Shown: in pieces, positions 39,076 to 51,098 of the stretch | Layout of the letters: each line of letters begins with the position of its first letter | Numbering within the stretch: position 1 is the stretch's first letter | Origin: Ustulina deusta | Lineage: Eukaryota > Ascomycota > Sordariomycetes > Xylariales > Xylariaceae | Assembly (NCBI GenBank): GCA_023159155.1 | Contig: JAJNNX010000012.1 | Coordinates: forward strand, 868,001-932,000 | Length of the DNA stretch: 64,000 bases | Direction of reading: 5' to 3' | Translations under genes and position numbers: made by a program | Notes under the pieces: generated by a model | What the model saw: only the letters and a program-made list of their open reading frames with translations | Database searches by the model: none | Told to the model about the DNA's origin: nothing

Positions 39076-39130
39076 GCTCTTTTCTCTCTTTCTCTCTCTT
39101 CTCTCTCTCTTTCTGTCTCCTTTCTTTCAG
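39076..39130. repeat. CT-rich microsatellite tract
   Basis: CTCTTT/CTCTCT units over about 55 bases, in the upstream flank of the glycosyltransferase-like gene. Confidence 0.8.
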
Positions 39131-42100
39131 GCAGGCGACCTAAGAGTCGGTGGATTTGGTAGGCTGGTAGATTTGGTGAAAGCACCAGGAGGTAGGACTC
39201 ATATCTACCTACCTATGGCCAGCCGTATACAATACCCTCCCATTGGCTGGTTTTTTTTGTTTGTCGTTTTCTGCTTCTTCTTTCCTTCTATTTTTAAGCG
39301 GGATAATGATGTACCCAAGTACATACCACTGCACTACAAGGTAGGTACTATATACACTAGGCACCATCTGCACTACACTATAAGTACACTACCTACCTTG
39401 TGCTCCTGTTGGTATGCAGTAGAGTATATGTGTGGCTGGTGCTTGGTTAAGGGATACCTACTACAGTATAGGTTGGTATATACTAAGCCAAGTACTCATT
39501 ACTAAATAATACCATCCAGCTGGAAATGTACCCGCTAGCTCCTATACAGTACACAGTACTGTATCCGAGACGGGCAAGTAATCCTTGCACCTGTCATGCA
39601 TCTTATCTCGATGGTGTTCTTCTTTTTGTGGTTCCACGCGCAGATCATTTTCTTCGTATTGTCATTTTCCAGGTACAGTACCTCATTCACCACATGAATG
39701 TACTAGTCTAGGTATGCGCCACCTACCTCCTATCTATAGTTATATGCTTATGTATCTGCCTCAGATGGATTCAGCTGTAGTGCCTTCACTGTTTGTTGGT
39801 GGGCATACATACCAATCCATTACAGCCGCTTCACACAACTTCCATGTGACTACCTATATGTAGGTACGAGGGAAGTATAGCAATACCATGTAAATGTATA
39901 TGTAGATCTTGGATAAAGCTTCTTGCCTGGTCTGGGCGGTCTGGGCGGCCTAGGCATCCACAAACTGCTCGCGAGCGCACATTTCTAGCACTGTACGAGT
40001 AGGTACTGTACATCGTTTTGTACCAGCCCCTACCTGATGACATCACAGAATTGACCAATCATATCTGGTGGATTTCCCTTGTTTCATGCCGGTGAAATCT
40101 CACGACATCAGCGCAATAATCGGGCAGAGTCGCTGGACTTTGTAGGACACAAACTTCCACTCGCATGCCTACATATTTACATGTACACACAGTGGTAGCT
40201 GCGAGCCTCGCTAGTCATACAAATCACACCCAACGGCCAAGTATCCACTGCCTCTCTCGGACGGGGAACAAGCGATCGTTGTGTCGATGTCAGTTTCATT
40301 TCTAAACAGGTGGGTATCACACCACTTCTAGGTCTTACAGAACAGCAAGCCAAACCCAGCCTGATATTGGAAGACCCGCACCGAAGATACATACATGTTC
40401 AAAGATGAATCATGTCGCTTGATATCTCTCTCTCTCTGCACCGTTAAAATAGATCATCCCCTTAATAATGAAAAGTACTTATTTGTGGTTTCTATAATCC
40501 CCAGTTGGCCGGGTTGGTAAAAGTTAGAATACCTAGATACTACGAGTTTGTTTCGAGTGGCCATTAGGACCTTTCCAATAACCCCTTTCTAAAAACTACA
40601 TCCGACTGGCTCAGCGCATCATCTCTTTTGAACATAATGTTTATTTAATCAAAGTATCATGTTTAATATTTGATATAAACAAATTCCTCAGTCGAATCAC
40701 GGTTTTGTACGATGCTAAAACAGTAAATCGACCATTTAATATCATGGAACCTGCAGTTTGTCCAAAGGTTTTGTCATGGTTAATTTGAATAGAGGTCTCT
40801 TTGCAAGTCTGTTCGACGATTTGTTGCAAAAAGTCGATACGACAGATTCATTTGGGAGTTTATCCAAGGAGCCGATGGCAAGAGCACGTGGGCTCATGGG
40901 CATACATCCGATGAAGCCGAATAGGTGGGTATCCAACTACCTGTTCAAACGGAAAATGTCTAGTTAGGCAGCATATTTCACAGGTGCTTTAATAGATTTG
41001 CTATAGTATCAATATAGGAAGCCATGTAAGCCCTTCGGTATACATATATATAACTAATGTTATGTTAAGAACAACAATAATGATCAAAACCCAAGACTTT
41101 AGATAGAAATATGTTTTTTAGGTGATATATACACAGTATTAAGAGCAAACAAAAGCTTCGGGCCCTATCTTACTTCTATTTAACGTCAAAGTAAAGGTTT
41201 ATCCAACCTTTCCTCCACACATTGATGTACCACAATTACAGTATACTTTATACGTGGACTGATATCATCTTTTGATGGTTGTCTGGGATTCATCGTCAGA
41301 TGAACGTATATTAGAATCTTCCGCATAAGATATAAATATCGAACACCAGCAACGAACAAATAGATGACCAACCTTACGTATAACTATTGGGAAGCTCTCA
41401 GTGAGGCATAGGTCCCGTAACCTATAACACTGCGGGTCGTGTGCATTGCCACAACCCCCACGGCGTAAGCATGCCAAAACTTCGTATCGGGCTCCTCTCC
41501 GACGAGAATATGCGAAATACGACGATGTGGATCCAGGCTCTCTCCAATGATCTCCTTCAACACCCCGAAGACGCCGAGGCCGCATCTAGCTGTCCCTTCT
41601 GCACGCACACTCTTCCTTGTAGAAACTGGTAACACGAACTCGCAAGCTATGTTGTCTGACTCTCGTTTTAATTCACTACTGAGGGTAATAGTGTACTTGC
41701 TCATGTCTGCACCACCCTCTACGTACGTAGCATGGGACATGAGGACAAATTGCCTTTGTAAATGCCATGCAAACATAATATCCCCCCCCTGGAAAGGAAT
41801 CGGGGTGATTTGGGCCCCCAGCAGTGAGAGTCATCTTCGGCATATCAAACCTGCATTGACAAATCGAGAAAGGAGAATGTCTCGGAACACTATATTGAAC
41901 CAGACCCCGGAGACCGAGGTCAACGCGGCACGGGCCTTGGCCTATACCTACATATACTAGGCAACAGGCTTTGCTAGTACAGACAGAACTTCCCCCTTTG
42001 TGCAATAACAACAAGTCAAAATTGGAATCACTAGCATTTCAAATTGTGGCAGAGGACTCGATGATCAAGTTGGCCGCCTGAGCCCCTCCCGGGGTCCATT

Positions 42101-43274
42101 TGGAGAAAGCTAAGTAACATATGGGGGAAAAGTAGGATATTAAATATACGAATGTATCTATAAGGAGACGCGGTTCGCACTTTTCTGCTAATTGTCTAGC
42201 CTTTAAGAAACTGTAGCTTTCTATATAAATTCCCTCGTTTTCATCCTTCCTAAGACTAATCTTGCCACAAGGCATATAATAGCTATCAACTTTTTGGAGA
42301 TGAGGTATTATAAATGAGAAGAAGGAAATACAAGAAAGTTTCAACATGGAAGCATGCCTCGGTCTTGCACCATGGTGAATCCACATTGCGTCGAGGGCAG
42401 ACCATTCCATTTCTCAATATCCTCACCCATTGCGAGATAGAACACCAGCCATTCGGTACGAGAGCAGTCGGAAATAACATAAAAGGCCGAGACACGAAAG
42501 ACCTGCAACAATGCGGAACTAAATCCCTTACTCCAAGCCGTTGAGTACAAAGCCCTTTTCATATACCATGTGGTCTATCTTGGACTATCCATCATTACAG
42601 CTGTACCGATCACAGTAAAAGGCTTAGCGAACAATACTTATTTAATCCGAAGGTCTTTGTTGGTAACCTAAATCGATTAAGTCTTAGGGTCCCAACCACG
42701 CAGCTCCACGACGAACAAGATATTGAGCCCTTACTTACTCTTCTTACTACAGCGAACTACTTAGGACCAGCCGGTGCCTTAGCCTTTACTCTGGACAGCC
42801 CACCCTAACACAAACAATATTTTGGCTATGCAAGATATACAAAGGCAGATCAACAGATGCCCTGTAGTATTGCGAAAACCCCTGGAAGCAACAAAAGCAA
42901 TGATAAACGAGTAAGGTGCCATATGTTACAATGCCTTCCCTGAATCCCCTGGAATAACGAACGCATGTGTGTATACATATCAGTAGCTATGGACTAGTTA
43001 GTCTACGAAGGAGGGTTAGACCTCTTCGCGCAACAACGATAGAATACGTAGGCAGTCTTCACCTACTTATTCATATCATACATATATAGGATCCCAGCAG
43101 TGAGATCCTGGTACCATACATGCAACTCGGCCGGTGTAATTGGTTCTGAGTGAATGCTAGCAGGCTGACCAGACCAAAAGTGAACAAACGAATAAAATAA
43201 ATAATTAAATGCTTGCTCGCGCGCTATTTATATTTTCTTTAAAAACGCCTTCGTTTGGTTTGCTTGCATACTTC

Positions 43275-43327
43275 TTATATAAATATATATATATGTATAT
43301 GTATATAGTTACATATATTATATATTT
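43275..43327. repeat. TA-rich microsatellite tract
   Basis: ATATAT and GTATAT units. Low-complexity DNA in the AT-rich gene-poor tract. Confidence 0.8.
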
Positions 43328-43815
43328 AGAAGAAAAAAGAACAAAAGACGACCTCATAGATAGGTTTTACAGTATAATCCTAAATTAGATTCGGGATGTT
43401 ACCTAAGCCCTGCCGCTTTAAGCCTGAGCCGGCCTAAACCCGCCTCTGCGTCAGCACTGTGGACCCCATATGGGGTATTAAAGGTGGCCTGTGCTCCACT
43501 ACATTGCTTACCTAACCAGGTCACCTACAACAGACCTAACACCATATAGCTACTGGTAGTACTACTAGTATTCCGTATGAAAGCTTGCACAAGGGGCACC
43601 GGAAACCGGTGGCGAAAATAACGATATATTAAGTGAGTGAAACGGTGGAATTCTGGCCAGTGGAATTCCACCTGCCGTGTACGTTGTGAGCCAGTCGAAG
43701 GCTGGCTAAGTAGGTGCCCTCTGGGCTAATAATTACTCTTAACAGTGACCGTGATGCCCTCAGGGCAAGTGACATTGAATGAGCGGCGAATAGGGGCATT
43801 TTGATGCACCCTACT

Positions 43816-44452
43816 TCAGTATGTCGCATGAGACCCTTGCAAATGCCGTCCTCCATTTTTAAATCCCATCACCCTCTGTTCAGCAACAATCCTGCCACGA
43901 CGAAGTCCACTCTTCATGACGCCATCTCCGGAGGTGAAGCGGTCGAAACGAAGAATTGGTGTAAGTACAATCCTTACTGGAAGGGGATTAGCTTTGATAT
44001 ATTCGTATGAGGTTTTAATCTGTCAAAATATGTGGTGCAGAGCTTGGGGGGGGGGGGGGCTAAGATGGCGGTGCTGCGTCGGCTTTATCCTCAGAAAACT
44101 TCTGGGGACAAGGTCTCAAGTAGATAGAACGAGAGCCGCGTACCTGCTGGGCGTCGAAGACGGCTTTACATAGCCCTGCCATGTTGTTGTGAGTGGAGAG
44201 TTTGTCCAAATAAACAGTATCGCCAGCGCTAATGCTGATGTCGGCTGTGTGACCCTCGACCGTGTGGGGCTTATCCATAATGATCATATCAAATCGGGAA
44301 TCAGCCTTACGAAGGGCGTCTCGCAGCTGGGTCGTGTTGTCATGACACGAGGTCGGCCCCCAGATAATAGCGCCATTGAAGATAAGGATGCATTGCTTTG
44401 TGTGGCCTTCGACGGACTTTGCCTTTGGATCAAGCCAGGCTCTGGTAGCCAT
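43816..44452 (-). CDS. Possible orphan gene, hypothetical protein
   Basis: Not recognised; function unknown. An ATG-started frame begins at 44452 and is open for 130 codons. If a GTACGC donor at 44143 is spliced to a TTGACAG acceptor (exon 2 starting at 44019), the frame continues in phase to a stop at 43816-43818. This gives exons 44144-44452 and 43816-44019 and 170 aa. The protein would start MATRAWLDPKAK and contains 'VEGHT' twice, a hydrophobic patch 'CILIFNGAIIW' and a basic C-terminal part. It has no signal peptide. The predicted 124-nt intron carries a run of 14 C residues on the sense strand upstream of the acceptor. Amino-acid composition is protein-like, but the gene stands alone in repeat-marked DNA. 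It may be a lineage-specific gene, a relic or chance. Confidence 0.35.
44046..44059. repeat. Run of 14 G (plus strand)
   Basis: An uninterrupted homopolymer of guanines. It falls in the predicted intron of the possible orphan gene, where it reads as a C tract. Length polymorphism or sequencing error is likely here. Confidence 0.9.
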
Positions 44453-44655
44453 GATTCAAGTCTTTTGTTTGGGGAGTGTAGAGATGTGATGATAATAATT
44501 GGTGGTGACAGCGATGCAAGGACGATAGTCGGTGGTTACAGTCCAAGTTCTCTTTTTCTTGTAGGCGGCTTGGTTTATAATATATATATCGAGGAGAATA
44601 GGAAAATATGCACGCATAGACAAATACGCCACCTTCGGACTGTTGTTTTGTTGGT

Positions 44656-44709
44656 ATTGCAGCTCAGCTCGCCACCTAATGCTGCCACATTTTGAACGGG
44701 TGCTGTAAA
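44656..44709. repeat. Diverged direct repeat, copy 1
   Basis: A 54-nt unit beginning ATTGCAGCTCAGCTCGCCAC. It matches copy 2 at 48 of 54 positions without gaps by eye. Five of the six differences are transitions. Confidence 0.8.
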
Positions 44710-44794
44710 GGGGTAAAAAGAAAAGAAAAAATTGACAGAGAGTAACATCACCTTTAGACTGTTGTCCTAAGACATGCTCCTCTAGACGCTTAGC

Positions 44795-44848
44795 ATTGCA
44801 GCTCAGCTCGCCACCTGATGCTGTCACATTCCTAACAGGTGCTGTAAA
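44795..44848. repeat. Diverged direct repeat, copy 2
   Basis: Second copy of the 54-nt unit, 139 nt after the first (start to start). A GACTGTTGT word precedes both copies (44636-44644 and 44756-44764), so the ancestral duplicated unit may have been longer. Confidence 0.8.
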
Positions 44849-45056
44849 CTACATAGCTATAGAGACATAGTGTCTATAACGCCTGACTGTTACCTAATTG
44901 CCGACCTACTCGCCCCTCCTGTGAACCAAGGATATATATGTGGTGACCGACCAACACCTGACTGGGCACCGAGACTTCTGAGGCCGGCGTGCCCTCATAC
45001 CATTGGCTGTATAACGTAAGACACCTAGCGGTGTAAACGCGGTAGTCGCCATATAT

Positions 45057-45399
45057 TGTTACGCCCGCGGGGTTAGAACGTGGACTCTGGCCCGGGAGAG
45101 GTGCAGACGAAGCTATGGCTGAAACATGCACTATCGGTTCCCGCGAACAACAGCTATGGCGGCCTCTCTACCCACCGAAACACGTTGTGCTGGTGCGAAT
45201 CAGTGAGGTCAACCACGCGTGATGTTAACACTGCGATCCTAGAGGCCAGGTCACCGATCGAACTGATAGAAGCAGTGAACCAAAAGAACCGGAGGGCTCT
45301 GACGGCATACCCGGTGGTTACACCACTAGCTTTGCCCGCTCGTGGTTATCCCTAGTTGCTCTCCCAACCCGAGGACCGGCGAGGGATCCCTCTGTAACA
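45057..45399. mobile_element. Possible solo LTR of a retrotransposon
   Basis: A 343-nt segment starts TGTTAC and ends GTAACA, a 6-bp perfect inverted terminus of the TG...CA type found in LTRs. Length fits a fungal LTR. The flanking five bases (TATAT and TCCAC) do not match, so there is no target-site duplication, and no second copy or internal retrotransposon coding sequence is in the window. Chance is a real alternative. Confidence 0.25.
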
Positions 45400-45531
45400 T
45401 CCACAAGGTCTTTGTTACGCACTTCTGTAATTTTAGTTTCCTTTCTCCTTTTTTCTTCATACTTAGATTTCTAATACAAAGTCAGCTTTCTGATGAAGCC
45501 TTGTCTTCTGGAAAAGCCCAGCGTATAACAC

Positions 45532-45578
45532 AAGCAAAGCAAACAAAGCAAATAAAGCGAATAAAGCGAATAAAGCAC
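45532..45578. repeat. Microsatellite of AAAGC / AATAAAGCG units
   Basis: CAAAG-type units grade into three AATAAAGCG-like units. It lies upstream of GAR1. Confidence 0.75.
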
Positions 45579-45952
45579 AACCCCATGAAGTTGCCCATGC
45601 ACAGCCACAAAAGCCACAAATCAATCCTTACCTAGCCACCAGAAAGGAAGGGCCACACATTTCTCCGACTCCGAGAGGTGGCACGAGCCCCACCCTACAA
45701 ACTCCCCACCAAGCTTTTTCGACCAGAGGTTGAAGCTCTCTCTTTTGGGCCTAGTCGCCAATTAGAGCTGGCAAGAAAAAAAAAGCGTTGAGATCCACAC
45801 GTCGAAAGGAATCAAAACTCACAATCTTGAAATCCGCCCCGAGGACCCTTGTTAACGACGCCACGTACGCGCACCCTGGGTCCCCCAATTGACCATACGA
45901 GAGCGGACGGAGAGCACGTATACTCGAGATCGCACACGAGACAGGCATTGAA

Positions 45953-46806
45953 ATGTCGAGAGGAGCGCCGCGTGGACGCGGCTTTGGAGGTGGCTTTGGA
46001 GGTGGCCGTGGAGGCGGAGGCTTTGGTGGTGGTGGTCGAGGCGGTGGTAAGTTTTTCTCTCCCTCTCTCTCTTTCTCTATCTCTGTCTTTTCTATTTCGA
46101 CAATTTTCCATCCTCGCAAAGCAAAGTAAAGAAAAGAAACCAAAAGAAAAAATAATCAAGAAATGGAGAGCAACCAAGACAAACTGACATGTCCTCTTTC
46201 CCACCGCGCATAGGCCGCGGCGGCTACGGACAGCGCGACTTCGGCCCGCCGGACACGATCCTCGAGATGGGCTCGTTCCTGCACGCCTGCGAGGGCGAGA
46301 TGGTGTGCAGCAGCGTGAGCGCGCAGAACAAGATCCCGCAGTTCAACGCGCAGATCTTCCTCGAGAACAAGACGGCCGTCGGCAAGGTCGACGAGATCCT
46401 CGGCCCCATCAACCAGGTCTACTTCACCGTCAAGCCCTCCGAGGGCATCCAGGCCGCGAGCTTCAAGCCCGGCGACAAGTTCTACATCGGCGCCGAGAAG
46501 GTCCTCCCCTTCGAGCGCTTCCTGCCCAGGCCCAAGCCCCCGCCCGGCGCCCCCAAGGTCAAGAAGTCGAGTCGCGGTGGTGGTGGCCGAGGCGGCGGAC
46601 GTGGAGGCCCTATTCGTGGTGGTGGCGGGCGTGGTGGCTTCGGCGGTGGACGCGGTGGACCATCGAGAGGGGGCCGCGGTGGCTTCGGAGGCGGGAGGGG
46701 CGGTCCTCGCGGTGGCGGAGGCTTTAGCAGAGGAGGAGGAGGCGGCGGTGGTTTCGGCGGCCGAGGACGGGGTGGAGGTGGCTTCAGCAGAGGAGGACGA
46801 TCGTGA
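45953..46806 (+). CDS. GAR1: H/ACA snoRNP protein GAR1
   Basis: Core protein of H/ACA small nucleolar RNPs, which guide rRNA pseudouridylation with Cbf5, Nhp2 and Nop10 in the nucleolus. Exons 45953-46046 and 46214-46806 give 228 aa. An N-terminal Gly/Arg-rich block ([14 protein letters not shown]...) is encoded by exon 1. The Gar1 core follows (about residues 35-140), with '[20 protein letters not shown]', '[13 protein letters not shown]', '[12 protein letters not shown]' and '[10 protein letters not shown]'. A long C-terminal [12 protein letters not shown] domain ends the protein. The flanking GAR domains are typical and probably targets of arginine methylation. Exon 2 is strongly GC-biased. 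The 167-nt intron contains a CT-rich stretch and ends GCGCATAG. Confidence 0.96.
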
Positions 46807-47966
46807 TGATGATGATGATACCCCCGGCTTCCGTCACGCTTCTTTTCCTCTTCCTCTTCCTGTTGTTGTTCTTTTTATCACACTTTCATATGGCCCATGC
46901 GGTACGGGAAATCGGCGTTCTGGATCGGTTCATTTGCTTGCTCTCCCTACCGTCTTTGTGAAAGGGGGGGCTCGTTTCAAGAAAAACTCAAAAGGAGCTT
47001 TATACTCTCACCTACGTAGTATTTGCTCCTCCTGTTGTATAGTCACAACTGGATGCTATAGCCATCAAAAGAGGAATGAGAAATGAATGAATGGCTTGGT
47101 ATAATCGTGTAATGCAATCTGGTTCACTCATACCTCGCCGTAAACCTGCATGACTCCACATTAAGAATCGGCGCTTCTACCTGTACTTTTGTTTATCAAC
47201 GAGTAGATACATAGGCATGCATACTAAGTATATACATATATATATATTCCTAGCATATACAGTTATGATTGTTCTTCGAGGCGAATGCATCGTCACCCTT
47301 TTCTCCTTGCTAAGGTCTTTCGCGCTATTGCTTTCATGGCGTATTTCAGGAGCAGTCCTAGAGCACTCCAATCCGTCTGCCCCTTCCGCCGCCTCTCCTC
47401 CCATCCCGCGATTCCATGTAGACTCGAATACAAAGACTTTCGGAGCAACCAATACCTCTTCCACTCTCCACCTCGCAGATATAAAACGTGTAAAAGGTAT
47501 TGTAGACGAACACTACAGAATAATCCTGCGTGCACAAGCGGAGTAACGAGTAACTGACAGGAACCAACACAAGAACTCAACATTAGACACGATTTGGTAT
47601 GTTCATGAAACGGCGTTCCTTGATATTCAGTGCCATAGCCTGGAGGGGTATCCTTTTGCGTAGACGAAAACAAAGCAAGATAGTTAAAATCGGCCAGTGA
47701 GGCTGGTATGGCGTTTTCTCGGTGTTAGGTTGTATTTTCTCCTTTCGTGTCAAACGTGACATTGAGGAAACCCCCCTTACGCCGTCGGTGTTACGGTCGG
47801 TACGTAGCAGAATTGTCAATGTCGGGCCCTCCTCCAATCGGAGACTACAAATTCTCCCAACCATGACTGATTTATCGTGAAACGTGAGCGCAGGCCCACT
47901 TGTATTCATAAGCCATTACAGCAATCGCAAGCAACCCAAAACCGTTCTTATTGAACAGCCCTTTGA
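46807..47966. other. Intergenic region between convergent GAR1 and SLM1
   Basis: Two 3' flanks. The first bases after GAR1 are a GATGATGAT run and a CT-rich stretch. A short TA patch lies near 47229-47248. Open frames up to about 126 codons overlap on both strands without motifs. No gene is supported. Confidence 0.5.
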
Positions 47967-50779
47967 TTAGGCCATCGGCGTTCCACCTGGGGTGCTTCGT
48001 GGATACTCGCCCGGCACATGGGGTATACTATTATTCCTTTGGTTGCCGGGCCGAGCTTGACCGTTTTGTAGCCCAAAGGTGTCACTGCTCACCGCTCGGG
48101 CAGCCTGCTTTAGAGAACCATTAACCATATTCGCTTGAAAGCGCTCATCCTTGGATACAACAGATCTGTCAATACGTGATGCGTGTTGAGCGCTGGATGA
48201 GCTGGCGAGGCTAGAATCTTCGCTTAGACTTATGATACTAGTCCCTGAAGGAGGCACACCGATAGGAACAGGACATGCTACGACAACTGGGGCCTGCGAT
48301 GACCGGCTCGAGTTAAACCTCTGCAGTCCGACCGGTTCGCCACTGTAGGGGTTTACACCGTCCTCTCTTGCGGCATAGTCGATAACAGCGGCATGACTTG
48401 GAGCTTGGTCGATTCTCACACTTGAAGTGTTCCCGTACGACTGACCGACGAGCTGCGAGTGATAAGTACTGGGGTAATTATCACCGATCCCACTCCCGGG
48501 AAGCGACCCGGCGGCTGCGATTACGTCGTAGTCTGGATTGGTGCCATTCATCGGCGCTCCCCTCATAGGTGTCTCATTTTCTACAAACCCGGCTGCTGAA
48601 CTGGTGGGAGATAACGGCACAAGTAAGCCCCGTTGCGCATTGACCTGGATATCGGACGGGAATCGCCCACCTGTATGGGATTTGTTCTGGAACGAGTCCT
48701 GGCGAGAACTTGGAACGGAGACCGCCGGGTCGACCGAAAATGGAATGTCATCTTCTTCATCAACCATGCCGTCGCTACTGACGCTACGTTGGGAGGAACG
48801 CGAATAGGTACGGGCGTGACCTCGGACGAAATTGCTAAGTTCTTCGGGGGACTTCTCCGTAAGCGCCTTGATATCCTCGTACCAAGCCATCATGGTGTCG
48901 TGACTCTCAGCTCGGAAAACCCAAGTATGTCCACGATGCATTGTTCCCGTTTGTCGCCCTTTAAGTATGAACTTGCTGGAAGAGCCACCCTCCGCTGAGT
49001 GGGAGCCAAGCTTTTGTTCCGGAAGATAGAGTGACATAACTGGAGCTCCTGTTTTGTCTGCAGACTTGAACTCGTGGAGATGGGTCGGTGAAAGCACGTA
49101 CCTGTCACACTGTCAGTGCTATTAATGGCAATAGGACATATTACATACCATCCTGCTGTGTAGCTCTTGAGATACTTGCTCTTGCGCTCGAGCAAGCCAG
49201 CTCGAATCTCTTGACAGGCAAAATGGTCTTGGCCTGGGTAATGAATATGTTCCGCTGTCCTGATCGGGATCTCGGGATCCACGAACTGGGAATCCCTCTG
49301 AATAAAGCTGACCCACTCGCGATCTTTGGGCATAGCGATAGGACCGGACCGGAGATCGTCGACTGTATTGTAGCCGGCATCTGCTTCCCTCTTGAGGATA
49401 CCGGCATAGGCGTTGTATGATTTCTGAATCTCACCAACGACGATAGATTCGAGTTCCCGACCCGAAGCCTCTAGATTTAGGTAAGCCTAAAAAAAAAAAG
49501 TAAGTCATGTTTCTCGTCCTATTGTTGGGGGTTTCGCATACCTGATGCAAGTAGTTTTCTTCATCTAGCTGTCGCTCAACTTGCCTGTCGACGGCCAACC
49601 TCAGAAGGTAAGGATCTTGCTTGCCAGTTGTCATCGAAGGGTCTAATTCATTTTGTCCTAAAACCTCTTGAAGGGCCTTTACGGCCTTCCTCGTGCCTTC
49701 CATTTCCTTTTCGACGGAATTCTTAAAATCCCCGGACAGACTCTTGATTTCTTTCATCTTCTGATTCAGGTCACTTCTTAATCCAGTCAAGGCCAGTATG
49801 ACGTCTCCCTCAATTTCCTTGGCCTTGTTTGCCTCTGCAATGGCTGTCTTGTGGTAGCCCCTGATAATTTGTAAAGCCTCGTCCAAACCATCGGATGCTA
49901 AGAACCCAGGCGGCGTGGAAATGTTATTGCAGACATTGGCGAGTTTAAGCAGTGATTTTGAGCGATGCTCATAGTGGCTCTGTATTTCCCTGAAATATGC
50001 GATGAGGTCCTTGAGAACCTTTCGCCAAGCTGATACGTGATATTGACATTAGCACAGTCATAAGGGAGGGAATACGAGGGAAAAGGGAAAGGAATCAGCA
50101 TTTGGGCTCATCACATACCTTGAAATCTGTGGGCCAACAGTTCGGTGGGTGCGCCCGACGTAGGAACGGGGCAATAAAAGGCGCTGTGCATCTCGTCTGG
50201 TTCGTGCGAGCTCTGAAGTGCCAGGCTCCTCACACTGCCGGCCTTCATGCTTCTCCGACTGCCGCTTCGCTTCAAGCTGGCACTGCGACGCAACGAGTTC
50301 TTCTTCTTAAGGGTGTTGCCTCTCGACAAAGAGACGCCATGGGCGCTTGCGCTATCGCCAGCAATCATCTCGGATCGGGAGGAGATGGAATTCGCGCGCT
50401 GCACATTGGGGCTCTGCGATCGCTGTCGTTGCTGCTGTTGGTGGTGCTGATGTGGGTGCTGGGTGGCCGACGGACCATCGACGACCGAGCCGCCTCTCAC
50501 GCTGGCGTCCCATTCCTCATTCAACCTGGACTGGCGACTCGGGATCTGGAGATTATCGGTAGGGACAGACGACATGATGTGGGCATTGGCCAGGGTATTG
50601 GAGAGGGTCTGATCTTCGACAGCCATATCTTGAGTGGGATAGGAGAAGTAGCTGGCGGAGAGGGGTCGCTGATATGTAGCTCCAGCAGCAGCTGCGAAGC
50701 CGGCTCCGTCGAGGGAGGCTTGATTGAGACTGGGATTGTTTGCAGGAGAGGTTGGAAGCTGGGCCTGGGCCGACGACAT
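47967..50779 (-). CDS. SLM1: SLM1/2-type BAR and PH domain protein
   Basis: Homologue of the yeast Slm proteins, which sit at eisosomes and plasma membrane, bind PI(4,5)P2 and act with TORC2 on actin and sphingolipid control. Exons 50119-50779, 49542-50029, 49149-49486 and 47967-49101 (minus strand) give 873 aa. The N-terminal about 200 residues are low complexity with a His/Gln run and a basic Ser-rich stretch (KKKNSLRRSASLKRSGSRRS). The BAR-like coiled region starts at 'AWRKVLKDLIAYFREIQSHY' (about 220) and runs to about 430. The PH domain (about 475-585) starts with 'EIRAGLLERKSKYLKSYTAG' and continues through 'WVFRAESHDTMMAWYEDI'; its first strands are split by intron 3. The C-terminal about 280 residues are disordered. 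Introns are 89, 55 and 47 nt. Confidence 0.92.
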
Positions 50780-51098
50780 GATGCATCGACAAAGCGGCCT
50801 GCCTCAGAGATCGGGATCGGCTCGTCTGCTCGTGGGTCTGACCGAAGAGTGCAGGCCCTCGGCTAGTGTAGGGAGTCGGTAACTAGTGTGGGATGGCTGG
50901 GCTAGGTCGTGCGGTGTTACCAGAGACAAGATGGCAGATGCCAAGTCGGGTAGGTGGACAGATAGAGTTTGCAACGGGGGAATGACGGACGATGCGAGGG
51001 GCGAGTAACGGCTTCTAGATAGTCAGATCTTGGTTGGATGCTTTTGCAACGGGAGAAGAAAGCAAAATCCAAATAATGCTACATGTAGAGACTAGATG

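Larger units (their letters stand above)
38663..43815. other. AT-rich gene-poor tract, 5.2 kb
   Basis: No supported gene. The first 1.4 kb includes a pyrimidine tract (39076-39130) and many TACCTA/TAGGTA words (39176-39215, 39310-39400, 39710-39730, 39850-39866). From about 40.4 to 43.4 kb it is visibly AT-rich, with a TA-rich patch at 43275-43327. Open frames up to about 137 codons occur on both strands around 41.4-42.6 kb and overlap each other; none gives a recognisable protein, and no splice model joined them convincingly. Decayed mobile or duplicated DNA is the likeliest content, but no ends were found. Confidence 0.45.
44453..45952. other. Repeat-marked region upstream of GAR1
   Basis: This holds a diverged direct repeat (44656-44709 and 44795-44848), a possible solo LTR (45057-45399) and an AAAGC/TAAAGC microsatellite (45532-45578). 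Short open frames on both strands (for example 91 codons around 45080-45355) lie mostly within the possible LTR. The final 200 bases form the GAR1 leader and promoter. No standard gene was recognised. Confidence 0.45.

Noticed and set aside
41384..41776. 130-codon minus-strand open frame as a stand-alone gene
   Set aside because: No recognisable family, overlapped by equally long plus-strand frames, and no supporting splice context; kept only as a weak finding.
50102..50866. 254-codon open frame on the plus strand
   Set aside because: Antisense to SLM1 exon 1, which has a family-consistent product and correct splice junctions.
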